From the NCBI RefSeq assembly GCF_000418325.1, contig NC_021658.1:8446001-8510000 (forward strand): a DNA stretch of 64,000 nucleotides. The letters run 5' to 3'. How positions within the stretch are numbered: position 1 is the first letter of the stretch; every line of letters starts with the position of its first letter. Origin of the DNA: Sorangium cellulosum So0157-2. Its GTDB lineage: Bacteria > Myxococcota_A > Polyangia > Polyangiales > Polyangiaceae. The notes below the pieces were generated by a model. The model did no database searches. It was not told the origin of the DNA and worked only from the letters and a program-made list of their open reading frames with translations. The position numbers were made by a program, and so were the translations under genes. Of the stretch, positions 49,630 through 58,083 are shown piece after piece.

Positions 49630-51480
49630 TCAGAGCGCGAGCTTCACCTCGTAGCGCGCGAGCCAGTCGTTGAGCAGGAGGACCTGCTCCACGCTCGACC
49701 GGGAGACCTCGTCCGAGGGCCCCCCGGCGCTCGACGCGGCGGCGCGGGCGCGCGCCGCGTCGAGCAGCGGCAGCACCGGAGCGTCCTTCTGGGCGAGGAG
49801 CCGGCCGAGCTGGCCGCGGAGCGCCTGCGCGTACGCGGGATCCTGCGTCGCCGGATACGGGCTCTTGCGCCGCTCCAGCACCGAGCGCGGCAGGAGATCG
49901 TCGGCCGCCGCGCGCAGCAGGCTCTTCTCGCGCCCGTCGAAGGTCTTCATCGACCAGGGCGTGTTGAACACGTACTCCACGAGCCGGTGATCGCAGAACG
50001 GGACGCGGACCTCGAGCCCGGTCGCCATGCTCATGCGATCCTTCCGGTCGAGCAAGATCTGCAAAAAGCGCGTCAGGTGCAGATAGCAGATCTCGCGCAT
50101 GCGCCGCTCCTCCCCGTCCTCGCCCGGCAGGCGCGGGACCTCGGCGAGGGCCTCCGCGTAGCGCTCGGCGATGTAGCCCTGGACGTCGAGCCGCCCGAGG
50201 AGATCCGGGGCGAGCAGCGTCGCGACGGAGCTCGAGCTCCTCATCCGCGTGCGCATGGAGCTCCAGGGGAACGTCGCGGCCGCCACCGCCTCCGGGTCGT
50301 GGAACCAGAGATACCCGCCGAAGATCTCGTCGGCCGACTCGCCGGACAGGGCCACCGTGGAGCGCTCCCGGATGGCGCGGAAGAGCAGGTACAGCGAGGC
50401 ATCCATGTCCCCGAAGCCGACCGGGATATCCCGGGCCCGGAGCACGATCGCGCGGACGGCGGGATCGGCGAGCTCGGCCGCGGAGAGCACGATGTCCGCG
50501 TGCTCCGACCCGACGTGCCGCTGGACCTCCGCGACGTAGGGCGCGTCCGGCGTGCTCCGCAGCTCGTCCGCCTTGAAGTTGTCGGCCTGGCCCACGAAAT
50601 CGACGGAGAACGAGCGCACCGGCCCCGCGCCCGCCTCGCGCAGGGTCTTCTGGGCGAGCGAGGTGACGGCGCTGGAGTCCAGCCCTCCCGACAGCAGCGT
50701 GCACAGCGGCACGTCGGAGATGAGCTGGCGAGCGACGATGTCGTCGAGCAGCTCGCGGACGGTGCGGATCGTCGTCGGGAGATCGTCGGTGTGCGGCCTG
50801 GACTCGAGCGCCCAGTAGCGGCGCTCGGTGACGCCTCCCCGCCGGACGCGCACGACGTGGCCGGGGCGCACCTCGCGCATGTCGCGGAAGACGGCGAGCC
50901 CCGGTGTCTTCACGAAGGCGAAGAGCTCGCGCAAGCCGGTCTCGTCCACGACCGGCGCGGCGAGCGGGTTCGCCAGGATGGCCTTGGGCTCCGAGCCGAA
51001 GAGCACGCCCGAGCCGGTCGACTGGTAGAACAGCGGCTTGATGCCCATGCGGTCCCGGACGAGCAGGAGCTCTTCTTCGCGGGCGTCCCAGAGGGCGAAG
51101 GCGTACATGCCGTTGAGGCGCTCGGGGAAGCTCGCGCCCCACTCGAGGTAGGCGCGGAGGACGACCTCGGTGTCGCTGTTCGTCCTGAACCGGTGTCCGC
51201 GGGCCTCGAGCTCGCCGCGCAGCTCGCGGAAGTTGTAGACCTCGCCGGTATAGACGAGGACGGCGGCCGGCGCGCCGCCTTCCTCGGCGATCATGGGCTG
51301 GCGCCCGCCCTCGAGGTCGATGATGGCGAGGCGGCGGTGCCCGAGGCCCGCGCGCGGCGTGAGCCACAGCCCCTCGTCGTCCGGCCCGCGGTTCTTCATC
51401 GTCCTCGTCATCTTCTGCAGGACGTCGCGTTCCCGCGTCAGATCGCGGGCGTAATCCACCCATCCAGCAATGCCGCACAT
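49630..51480 (-). CDS. asnB: Asparagine synthetase (glutamine-hydrolysing)
   Basis: A 616-residue two-domain enzyme. The N-terminal Ntn amidotransferase begins MCGIAGWVDY with nucleophile Cys2 and RGPDDEGLW; VYNFRELRGELEARGHRF and DRMGIKPLFY follow. The synthetase domain has the PP-loop TLLSGGLDSS (about 261-270) and ALSGESADEIFGGY, RKDRMSMATGLEVRVPF. It makes asparagine from aspartate, ATP and glutamine. ATG 51480 is fixed by Cys2 and by AAGGAGG upstream. Such genes can also act in antibiotic clusters, but none is adjacent. Confidence 0.95.
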   Translation of the reverse strand: MCGIAGWVDYARDLTRERDVLQKMTRTMKNRGPDDEGLWLTPRAGLGHRRLAIIDLEGGRQPMIAEEGGAPAAVLVYTGEVYNFRELRGELEARGHRFRTNSDTEVVLRAYLEWGASFPERLNGMYAFALWDAREEELLLVRDRMGIKPLFYQSTGSGVLFGSEPKAILANPLAAPVVDETGLRELFAFVKTPGLAVFRDMREVRPGHVVRVRRGGVTERRYWALESRPHTDDLPTTIRTVRELLDDIVARQLISDVPLCTLLSGGLDSSAVTSLAQKTLREAGAGPVRSFSVDFVGQADNFKADELRSTPDAPYVAEVQRHVGSEHADIVLSAAELADPAVRAIVLRARDIPVGFGDMDASLYLLFRAIRERSTVALSGESADEIFGGYLWFHDPEAVAAATFPWSSMRTRMRSSSSVATLLAPDLLGRLDVQGYIAERYAEALAEVPRLPGEDGEERRMREICYLHLTRFLQILLDRKDRMSMATGLEVRVPFCDHRLVEYVFNTPWSMKTFDGREKSLLRAAADDLLPRSVLERRKSPYPATQDPAYAQALRGQLGRLLAQKDAPVLPLLDAARARAAASSAGGPSDEVSRSSVEQVLLLNDWLARYEVKLAL

Positions 51481-51805
51481 GGGATCATCGCCTCCTTCCA
51501 GCGCCGCCGCGCCGCCTCCGGCGGGCCCTTCGGGTCGCCGCGGCTCTCGCGGGCGCTCGTTGTTCAGCGGCGAGCGTAGACAGCGCAGGCGCGTCGCGCA
51601 ACCAGCCTGGCCAGCGCGGCATTCGCCGATCGCGCGGGAAGGCGCGGAGATCCGGGATAGATGCGATTGGCGGGAGCGCGGCGCGGCAGGAGAGTCACGC
51701 CTCCGGTGTCGCGACCAACTCCCGAGCACGAACATCGCACCTGAGGGGAGCGTCGCAGAGCCGCCCTTGACATCCTCGAGTCACTTTGGTTTTCCTCTCC
51801 CCTCG
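51481..51805. other. Gene-free intergenic region with promoter
   Basis: The region lies between divergent asnB and ridA-like genes. TTGACA at 51767-51772 is a perfect -35 for the plus strand; the sequence at 17 bp (TTTTCC) is a poor -10, so the exact promoter is unclear. Nothing else was recognised. Confidence 0.4.
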
Positions 51806-52210
51806 ATGCGCGTCGACAAGCTCAATCCGCCCGACGTCCACAAGACTCCCGGCTATCACCACGTCACGATCGTCGAGGCGGGCCGGCTCGCCTTCCTCGC
51901 CGGCCAGTGCCCGCTCGATCCCGACGGCAACCTGGTCGGCGCGGGCGACCCCCTCGCGCAGGCCGACCAGGTGGCGGCGAACGCCCTGGCCGTCCTGGCC
52001 GCGGTCGGGGCGCAGCCCGCCGACGTGGTGCGCTCGGTGATCTACGTGGTCAGCGACGACCGCGAGGTGCTGGGCGCGGTGTGGGAGCGACTCAACGACT
52101 CGGCGCTCGGCCCGGCCTTCGGTTCGGCCAGCACCCTGCTCGGGGTCGCTTCGCTCGGCTTCACCGGTCAGCTGGTCGAGGTGGACCTGACCGCCGCCCT
52201 CCCCGGTTGA
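51806..52210 (+). CDS. RidA family (YjgF/YER057c/UK114) protein
   Basis: A 134-residue protein, YjgF-like: HHVTIVEAGRLAFLAGQCPL, LVGAGDPLAQADQVAANALA, VVRSVIYVVSDDREVLGAVW, and ASTLLGVASLGFTGQLVEVD. RidA deaminates reactive enamines or imines, but the catalytic Arg usual in 'C-R/KVEV' is not present in the same setting (TGQLVEVDLT), so it may belong to a non-RidA YjgF subgroup. Homotrimer expected. ATG 51806 was chosen. Confidence 0.85.
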   Translation: MRVDKLNPPDVHKTPGYHHVTIVEAGRLAFLAGQCPLDPDGNLVGAGDPLAQADQVAANALAVLAAVGAQPADVVRSVIYVVSDDREVLGAVWERLNDSALGPAFGSASTLLGVASLGFTGQLVEVDLTAALPG

Positions 52211-52276
52211 TCTGCTTCCGCAGGGCGGCTCTCCTCGACGCGCACGCGGGACACGCTCGCATCGGGCCCTGCCAGG

Positions 52277-53263
52277 CTATCCGGAGGCGCGCCGGGCGCC
52301 GCCGGGCGATCTCGAGCGCTGGCGCGGGCCGCTCTTCGCCGGCCGCTTCGGCTTCGGCGCGCCCGCCCGCGGGAGGAGATCCCCTCCTCCCCACGCCACC
52401 ACCGCGTCGATGAAGGCGCGGAGCTGCGGCGGCATGAACTCCCGCTCCGCGTAGATCACCGCGAAGTGCGATTCCCCCTGGATCGCGCCTTTCAGCACGT
52501 GCACGAGCGCGCCGCTCTCGAGGTGCGCGCGCGCGAGCGGCTCCGGCAAGAGCGCGATGCCGAGGCCCTTGAGCGCGGCGTCGCAGAGCAGGTGCATGTC
52601 GTTCGTGAAGAGCGCGCCCTCGACCTGGAGCTTGCCGCCGGAGGACGGCCAGTGCGTCTGCGGCAGCTCCCCCCGGGCGAAGCCCATGAGGCAGCGGTGG
52701 CCCCGCAGATCGCGGCGCGTGCGCGGCGCGCCGCGGGCCTCGAGGTACGCGGGCGAGGCGACCGCGAGGAGCGGGTGGCGCATCAGCGTCCGGGCGACGA
52801 GGCCGGGCTCGAGCGCGGCGCTCGCGCGGAGCGCGACGTCGTAGCCGCCGCGCCGGAGATCGACGAGCTGCGTCGTGTTGTGGACGTGGAGGCGGACCTC
52901 GGGGTAGCGCCTCGCGAAATCGCAGAGCATCGCGCTGAAGCTCTCGTCCATCATCGGCGGCACCGAGACGCGCAGCTCGCCGCGCACGGCGTCGTCGGCC
53001 TGGCGCACGCTCGCCTCGGCGTGGTGGACGGCGTCGAGCACGATGCAGGCGTGGCGGTAGAGCGCCTCGCCCGCGTCGGTGAGGGCGAGGCTGCGGGTCG
53101 TCCGGCGGAGCAAGCGCACCCCGAGCCGCTCCTCCAGCCGCGCGAGGCGGCGGCTGATGGTGGCGCGCGGGACGCCGAGCTCGGCGGCGGCGCGGGACAG
53201 CGATCGGGCCTCCACGGTCTTCGAGAAGGCGAGGAGCTCGGAGGTCTCGAGGGGTTCGTCCAT
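52277..53263 (-). CDS. LysR-family transcriptional regulator
   Basis: A 328-residue LTTR: N-terminal winged HTH (LAFSKTVEARSLSRAAAELG, VPRATISRRLARLEERLGVR, LLRRTTRSLALTDAG), linker helix, and a periplasmic-binding-like effector domain from about residue 95 (GELRVSVPPMMDESFSAML). The C-terminus is Arg/Lys-rich. It belongs to the large CrgA-like subgroup. ATG 53263 is preferred to TTG 53272, with AGGA about 10 nt upstream. It is divergent from DoxX and RutE-like genes with only 77 bp between and probably controls them and itself. Confidence 0.9.
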   Translation of the reverse strand: MDEPLETSELLAFSKTVEARSLSRAAAELGVPRATISRRLARLEERLGVRLLRRTTRSLALTDAGEALYRHACIVLDAVHHAEASVRQADDAVRGELRVSVPPMMDESFSAMLCDFARRYPEVRLHVHNTTQLVDLRRGGYDVALRASAALEPGLVARTLMRHPLLAVASPAYLEARGAPRTRRDLRGHRCLMGFARGELPQTHWPSSGGKLQVEGALFTNDMHLLCDAALKGLGIALLPEPLARAHLESGALVHVLKGAIQGESHFAVIYAEREFMPPQLRAFIDAVVAWGGGDLLPRAGAPKPKRPAKSGPRQRSRSPGGARRASG

Positions 53264-53292
53264 TTGGATCAAATCCTGGCAGGTGCTTCCAA

Positions 53293-53312
53293 CTGTTGAT
53301 GCATTGTTACAG
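53293..53312. promoter_or_regulatory. Candidate LysR operator
   Basis: CTGT (53293-53296) and ACAG (53309-53312) flank a central ATGCAT palindrome (53299-53304) in the divergent intergenic region. The dyad fits the T-N11-A style of LysR sites and is AT-richer than its surroundings. Confidence 0.4.
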
Positions 53313-53340
53313 GCGCGTCCACGTCCCAGAATGCTCGCTC

Positions 53341-53769
53341 ATGAACGACAAGGCACGCACCATCGGTTACTGGATCTCGACGGGTCTCCTCGGCTTCGGC
53401 GTCGCCTCGGGCGGGGTCGCCGATCTCGCTGGCTCCCCCCAGGTGCTCGAGGGCATGGCGCACCTCGGCTACCCGGCCTACTTGGCCACCATCCTCGGCG
53501 TCTGGAAGGTCCTCGGCGCCGTCGCCCTCCTCGCCCCCCGCTTCCCGCGCCTCAAGGAGTGGGCGTACGCCGGCATCGTCTTCGATCTCACCGGCGCCGC
53601 CGCCTCGCACGCCGCCGTGGGCGACGCCGCCGGCCAGGTGATGACGCCCCTCGTCCTCGTCGCCGTCGCCGCCGCCTCCTGGGCGCTGCGCCCCGAGGGC
53701 CGCAGGCTCGCGGGCGCCCCGAAGCGCGAGGCCGGGGCCCGCGTCGGCGAGCCCGCGCTCGCGACCTGA
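53341..53769 (+). CDS. DoxX family membrane protein
   Basis: A 142-residue protein with four hydrophobic helices: IGYWISTGLLGFGVASGGVA, GYPAYLATILGVWKVLGAVA, WAYAGIVFDLTGAAASHAAV, VMTPLVLVAVAAASWALRPE. These are the landmarks of DoxX-like proteins (GVWKLLGAVALL, FDLTGA). DoxX family members help redox or quinone-linked reactions at the membrane; function is not specific. Start ATG 53341. It is first in a short operon with the RutE-like gene, divergent from a LysR regulator. Confidence 0.85.
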   Translation: MNDKARTIGYWISTGLLGFGVASGGVADLAGSPQVLEGMAHLGYPAYLATILGVWKVLGAVALLAPRFPRLKEWAYAGIVFDLTGAAASHAAVGDAAGQVMTPLVLVAVAAASWALRPEGRRLAGAPKREAGARVGEPALAT

Positions 53770-53827
53770 CGGGGGATCTCACGGAACGACTCGCCCCAAC
53801 TCACCCACGTACGATGGAGCAAGCCTC

Positions 53828-54412
53828 ATGAGCGACCAACTCCTCCAGCAGATCCTCCTCGAAGCCCGCACCCACAACGGCTGGCTCGCCGAGACCATCG
53901 ACGACGCGACCCTGCGCCGCCTCTACGAGGCCCTGCGCCTCGGGCCGACCGCGGCCAACACCGTGCCGGCGCGGATCGTCTTCGTGAAGAGCCCCGAGGC
54001 CAAGGAGCGCCTGCGCCCCTGCCTCGCGCCGGGCAACGTCGAGAAGACCATGAGCGCGCCGGTCACCGCGATCATCGCCTATGACACGCGCTTCCACGAC
54101 AAGATGCCGAAGCTCTTCCCGGCGCGCCCGACGATGGGCGAGACCTTCGCCGCGATGCCGCCGGAGCAGCGCGACTTCTTTCTCCTGCAGAACGCCTCGC
54201 TCCAGGCCGGCTACCTGATCCTCGCGGCCCGCGCGCTCGGGCTCGATTGCGGGCCGATGGCCGGCTTCGACCGGGAGAAGGTCGACGCGGCGTTCTTCGC
54301 CGACGTGCCGTGGAGATCGATCCTCCTCATCAACCTGGGCCACGGCGACCCGGCGAAGCTCTACCCGCGCAATCCCCGCCTCGATTTCGAAGAGGCCTGC
54401 CGTATCGCGTAG
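53828..54412 (+). CDS. rutE: RutE-like malonic semialdehyde reductase (nitroreductase fold)
   Basis: A 194-residue flavoprotein very close in pattern to E. coli RutE: ARTHNGWLAETIDDATLRRL, LRLGPTAANTVPARIVFVKS, KERLRPCLAPGNVEKTMSAP, VTAIIAYDTRFHDKMPKLFP and ALGLDCGPMAGFDREKVDAA, DPAKLYPRNPRLDFEEAC. RutE reduces malonic semialdehyde to 3-hydroxypropionate in pyrimidine breakdown with NAD(P)H and FMN. Other rut genes are not present, so a broader aldehyde or quinone reductase role is possible. GGAG precedes ATG 53828. Confidence 0.88.
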   Translation: MSDQLLQQILLEARTHNGWLAETIDDATLRRLYEALRLGPTAANTVPARIVFVKSPEAKERLRPCLAPGNVEKTMSAPVTAIIAYDTRFHDKMPKLFPARPTMGETFAAMPPEQRDFFLLQNASLQAGYLILAARALGLDCGPMAGFDREKVDAAFFADVPWRSILLINLGHGDPAKLYPRNPRLDFEEACRIA

Positions 54413-54466
54413 GGATCGGCCGGCGCGGCTTGCAAGGCGAGGCCGCTCGGGGGCAGCATCGGGCGC

Positions 54467-55240
54467 ATGAATCCTATCGAGTTCGTCGACGTCGCGACCG
54501 CGAAGGCGGCCCGCGGCGTCCGCATGGTCGCGTCGGGGATGGTGCCGAGCCCCTGGTCGGAGGCCGCGAAGGGGCTGTTCCGGCTTCAGGGCGTGCCGGT
54601 CCGCGTGGTGCGGTTCTCGCGGGAGGACGCGGAGCTCGCGGCGTGGATGCGCGCCGACAACGTGCCCGTCGTCTTCTACGACGACGAGCCCCCGCGCGCC
54701 CACTGGGCCGCGATCACGACGCTCGCCGCCCGCCTCGGCCCGCCGGGCGCCCTGCTCCCCGACGACCTCGATCACCGCGCCCGCACCGTCGGCCTGCTCC
54801 ACGAGATCGCGGGCGAGGAGGGCCTCGGCTGGAACGCGCGCCTCCTCATGATCCACGCCTCGATGACGAGCGAGGGCGAGCGCGGCTTTCCGCCGCCCGC
54901 CGCGCGCTACCTCGCGGCGCGCTACGGCTACTCCCCGGCGTTCGATCTCGACCGCGTGCGCGCGCGCATCGTCGCCGCGCTCTCCGCCCTCGCCGCCCGG
55001 CTCGACGGGGGCCGCGACTACCTCGACGGCGACCGCCCGAACGCGCTCGACGTCTACGCCGCCACCTTCCTGACCCCGCTCTGTCCGATCCCGGAGAGCG
55101 ACTGTCCCCGCCTCCAGCCGTTGCTCCGCCAGGCCTTCGGGACCGCGCGCGAGGAGCTCGGCGACGCGGTGCCGCGCGCCCTCGTCGAGCACCGGAGCCG
55201 GATGTACGAGCGCCACCTGGGCTGGCCGATCGAGCTCTGA
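54467..55240 (+). CDS. Glutathione S-transferase-like protein
   Basis: A 257-residue protein with a GST-like thioredoxin part (SGMVPSPWSEAAKGLFRLQG, VPVRVVRFSRED, NVPVVFYDDEPPRAHWAAIT) and helical C-part (YLDGDRPNALDVYAATFLTP, YERHLGWPIEL). It is longer than usual GSTs and the gamma-Glu motif ES/S is replaced by AHW, so glutathione use is not certain. It belongs to an uncharacterised GST-like group. The start is ATG 54467. Confidence 0.75.
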   Translation: MNPIEFVDVATAKAARGVRMVASGMVPSPWSEAAKGLFRLQGVPVRVVRFSREDAELAAWMRADNVPVVFYDDEPPRAHWAAITTLAARLGPPGALLPDDLDHRARTVGLLHEIAGEEGLGWNARLLMIHASMTSEGERGFPPPAARYLAARYGYSPAFDLDRVRARIVAALSALAARLDGGRDYLDGDRPNALDVYAATFLTPLCPIPESDCPRLQPLLRQAFGTAREELGDAVPRALVEHRSRMYERHLGWPIEL

Positions 55241-55345
55241 TGGCATGGGGACCCCTCCAATCGCATCGCAGAATATGCTGCCAACGCGGGCAGGTTCCGC
55301 GATTGGGGCTTGACGTCTCCGAGACGTTTGGATTTCCTTCTCGCC

Positions 55346-56122
55346 ATGAGCTTCGATCCGGCCGCAGCGCGCGATTACGTTCGGGCCCTGGACGTCTCGG
55401 GGCTCCCTCGCAACCTGGTCGCGCAGGACGCGGCGACCGACGCTGGCGAGGTCTTCGATGCCGCGAAGAGCCAAGCTCGGGTCATAGGCTCGTCGCTCTT
55501 GTCGTTCGCGCAGGGCGTGGACGCGGGCGTCCGGGAGGCCATCTCGGACTCGGCGCTGCTCGCCCAGCTCGTCGCCAACAAGCACGCGTCCGCGCAGGCG
55601 GCGCCCCTCGACTGGTACGCGAAGTACGTGGAGGTGCTGCAGAACGTCGGCTGGGTGATGCAGGCCGGCGCCTGGTCCGACTACACGACGCAGGGGACGG
55701 GGGCCGAGGTCCACGAGAAGATCATCGAGGTCCTCTCGGTGGCGCTCGGGCCCAGCGCCGCCGCCGCGGCGATCGTGAAGTCGGCGATCGACGCGCTGGC
55801 GGCGATGAAGGAGGGTGGCTCCTGGTTCACCATCTTCAGCCGCGAGTCGCAGCACGCGAGCATCGCGCGCTTCCAGGTCGGTATCGTCGAGACGGGCGCG
55901 AACGACGACGTGTTCGTCTCGCTGCTCGCCTGCCTGATCAAGGCGAACAGGGACATCACCCAGGTGCTCTTCTTCAAGCTCCAAAAGGAGCAGGCGGCGT
56001 TCTCGGCCAGCAGCGCCACGGTGTCGATCAACCGGCCGTCGCTCATCGACCTCGGGCCGACGATCCGCAAGAAGGTGCGGGCGTACCAGGCCGACTACCT
56101 GAGCAGCATCCTCGATCTCTAG
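55346..56122 (+). CDS. Unrecognised protein upstream of a caspase-like gene
   Basis: A 258-residue protein with no family I recognise. The first about 90 residues are helical (GLPRNLVAQDAATDAGEVFD, AKSQARVIGSSLLSFAQGVD). A hydrophobic helix, VALGPSAAAAAIVKSAIDAL, lies near the middle. The C-terminal half looks alternately beta and helical (RFQVGIVETGANDDVFVSLL, ITQVLFFKLQKEQAAFSASS). There is no signal peptide. It ends 9 bp before the caspase gene and is very probably co-transcribed. A role as the caspase's target, regulator or membrane-acting effector is inference. ATG 55346 is used; a TTG 36 bp upstream is in frame. Confidence 0.6.
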   Translation: MSFDPAAARDYVRALDVSGLPRNLVAQDAATDAGEVFDAAKSQARVIGSSLLSFAQGVDAGVREAISDSALLAQLVANKHASAQAAPLDWYAKYVEVLQNVGWVMQAGAWSDYTTQGTGAEVHEKIIEVLSVALGPSAAAAAIVKSAIDALAAMKEGGSWFTIFSRESQHASIARFQVGIVETGANDDVFVSLLACLIKANRDITQVLFFKLQKEQAAFSASSATVSINRPSLIDLGPTIRKKVRAYQADYLSSILDL

Positions 56123-56131
56123 GCCGCATCG

Positions 56132-57988
56132 ATGCCCAGCGACGCCGCGAGCAAAGGATCACCGGTGCCTCCGAAGCAGCGCATGGTCGCCTTCGCGATC
56201 GGGGTGGGCGACGCGAAGCCCCTGCCGTTCCTCGCAGGGGCGCACAACGGAGCGCGCGGGTTCCACGCGTGGGCGGTCGCGAGCGGCTACGAGTCGCGCC
56301 TGGTGATCGACGACGAGGCTCCGGTCACGTTTCCGCGGCTGAAGGCCGAGCTGGAAGCGGTCCTCGCGCCCGGCTCGGGGCCGATCCACCGGATGCTGCT
56401 CTACTTCGCGGGGCACGGGCTGATCCGGGAGGCGGAGGAGGGGCTGTGGCTCCTCTCGGACTGGCACAAAGAGCTGCGCGCCGTGGCCGTGGAGGTCCTC
56501 CGCCGCCGCCTCTACATGCACGGCATCCGGCAGATCGGCATCTTCGCGGACGCGTGCCGGTCGCTGCCCCCGGACGTCGACGCGCTCGACCTCACCGCCG
56601 ACCCCGTGCTCGGGCGCGGTCCGAGGAAGCCGGAGGGGACACCCGCGCTCGACAAGTTCATCGCCGCGCAGGACGGCACCGCCACGTTCGCCGTGCCGGG
56701 CGCTTCGCCGGACGACGATCGGTGTCTCTTCTCCGGCGTGCTCCTCGAAGGGCTCTGGGGCACGAAGCCGTCCGCGTTCTCCCAGATCCTCCCGGGCAAG
56801 ATCACGAGCAGCAGCCTGGGCAAGTACCTCACGACGGAGGTGCCGGCGCTCTCGAACCGCTACGGCAAGAAGGTCGTGCCGACGGCGGTGCCGGCGTTCC
56901 CCGAGGGCGACAACTACTACTTCGGCATCGGGCCCACGCTGTCGCCCCCGGAGTTCCCGCCCTGGCCGCCTGCCCAAGAGCTCGGGGACGTGCCACGGCA
57001 GGCGCTCTGGCTCGACCGCCTGGGGCCGGAGCCGGATGAGCTGTTGCTGAATGAGCTGTCGCTGGATGAGCTGTCGGCGCCGAAGTCGGCGCGAGATCTG
57101 AACCTGTCGGTGAAGCCGTCGGTGAAGGAGCGGCTGCATCGCTTGCGCGCGCCGATCCATTTCGAGACCCGCGCCGGCTTCGCGGTCGAGGGCGCCCGGG
57201 TGGCGGCCCTCTGGACCCCGCCCGACGCGTTCGCGCTGGTGCAGCACGACGAGGCGCGCTGGTGGCGCGTCGGAGAGCGCAACGGCTTCGTGCTGACCAA
57301 GCCGGTGCCCGTGCTCGTCGAGCTCGCCGACGACACCTACGTGGCCACGACGGCGCTCCCCGACTTCATCGGTTCCATCCTGTGCGACGACTGCGGCTCA
57401 TCCGCCCTCGTGTACCGCGCGGTCTGGAGCGATCGATCCGCGAGCAGGGCGACCGTCGAGGCGCTCGGGCGCATGGAGCGCGGCGGGCTGCGGGCCAGCG
57501 ACGTTCTGGACGAGGCCGTCGACCTCCGGCATAAAAAGCACGTCGATCCCGTCCTCGGGGCCGTGAGCGCGTATCTATACGACGCGATCGGGGACCTCGA
57601 CAACATTCGCCGAATGGCGTGGGCCTATCACGACAATCACCAGGCGATCCCCTACGACGTCGCCCTCCTCGCGCAGCTCGAGGCGCACGTCGGCAGCGAC
57701 GGCCTGCTCCGCGTGGATATCCCCGCCGTGCCCGCGCGCGAGCCTCGAACGGAGAAGGAGGAGAGGTTCTCCTGGACGCATCAGGCCACGCCGCCGGCGC
57801 GCGCCGTGGTGGCAGGCTTCTGGCCGCTGCTGCGCCAGGGGTGGGCCTTCCTCGACGATCCCGCGCTCGCGACGCCGGAGCTGCTCGAGCTGACCTCGCA
57901 CCTCACGCGGGCCCGCTTCTCGACGCTGCACCGCGAAGGCGCACGGCGGCTCTCCACGTTGTTCGGGTTGCAGCGGCAAGCGCGCTGA
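56132..57988 (+). CDS. Caspase-like (C14 fold) peptidase
   Basis: A 618-residue protein. The N-terminal peptidase domain (about 15-265) has the catalytic dyad: His95 in MLLYFAGHGLI and Cys142 in QIGIFADACRS. The bacterial caspase core is thus complete. The rest has no clear family: an acidic linker with a short duplicated block (LNELSLDELS), a beta-rich part (APIHFETRAGFAVEGARVAA), and a helical C-terminus (AYLYDAIGDLDNIRRMAWAY, FWPLLRQGWAFLDDPAL). Bacterial caspases act in abortive-infection-like defence and are usually coupled to sensors or cleaved effectors. The gene is 9 bp after the 258-aa partner and 95 bp before an RNA-end protein. Confidence 0.85.
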   Translation: MPSDAASKGSPVPPKQRMVAFAIGVGDAKPLPFLAGAHNGARGFHAWAVASGYESRLVIDDEAPVTFPRLKAELEAVLAPGSGPIHRMLLYFAGHGLIREAEEGLWLLSDWHKELRAVAVEVLRRRLYMHGIRQIGIFADACRSLPPDVDALDLTADPVLGRGPRKPEGTPALDKFIAAQDGTATFAVPGASPDDDRCLFSGVLLEGLWGTKPSAFSQILPGKITSSSLGKYLTTEVPALSNRYGKKVVPTAVPAFPEGDNYYFGIGPTLSPPEFPPWPPAQELGDVPRQALWLDRLGPEPDELLLNELSLDELSAPKSARDLNLSVKPSVKERLHRLRAPIHFETRAGFAVEGARVAALWTPPDAFALVQHDEARWWRVGERNGFVLTKPVPVLVELADDTYVATTALPDFIGSILCDDCGSSALVYRAVWSDRSASRATVEALGRMERGGLRASDVLDEAVDLRHKKHVDPVLGAVSAYLYDAIGDLDNIRRMAWAYHDNHQAIPYDVALLAQLEAHVGSDGLLRVDIPAVPAREPRTEKEERFSWTHQATPPARAVVAGFWPLLRQGWAFLDDPALATPELLELTSHLTRARFSTLHREGARRLSTLFGLQRQAR

Positions 57989-58083
57989 GCAGCGCCCGAG
58001 ATCCCGAGAGGACTCGGCCCCGGAGCCCCGCCACGGTGACGTGGCTCCCTGTCGCGATCGCCTCGGGCTGCTACCTTCCTGGC

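Noticed and set aside
49630..51480. AsnB considered as a beta-lactam-synthetase-type biosynthetic enzyme
   Set aside because: Cys2 and full asparagine-synthetase motifs are present and no biosynthetic neighbours exist, so the housekeeping role is simpler.
55346..56122. Unknown caspase partner considered as a bacterial gasdermin
   Set aside because: The N-terminal pattern and early Cys expected for bacterial gasdermins are not seen. A membrane-acting role stays only a hypothesis.
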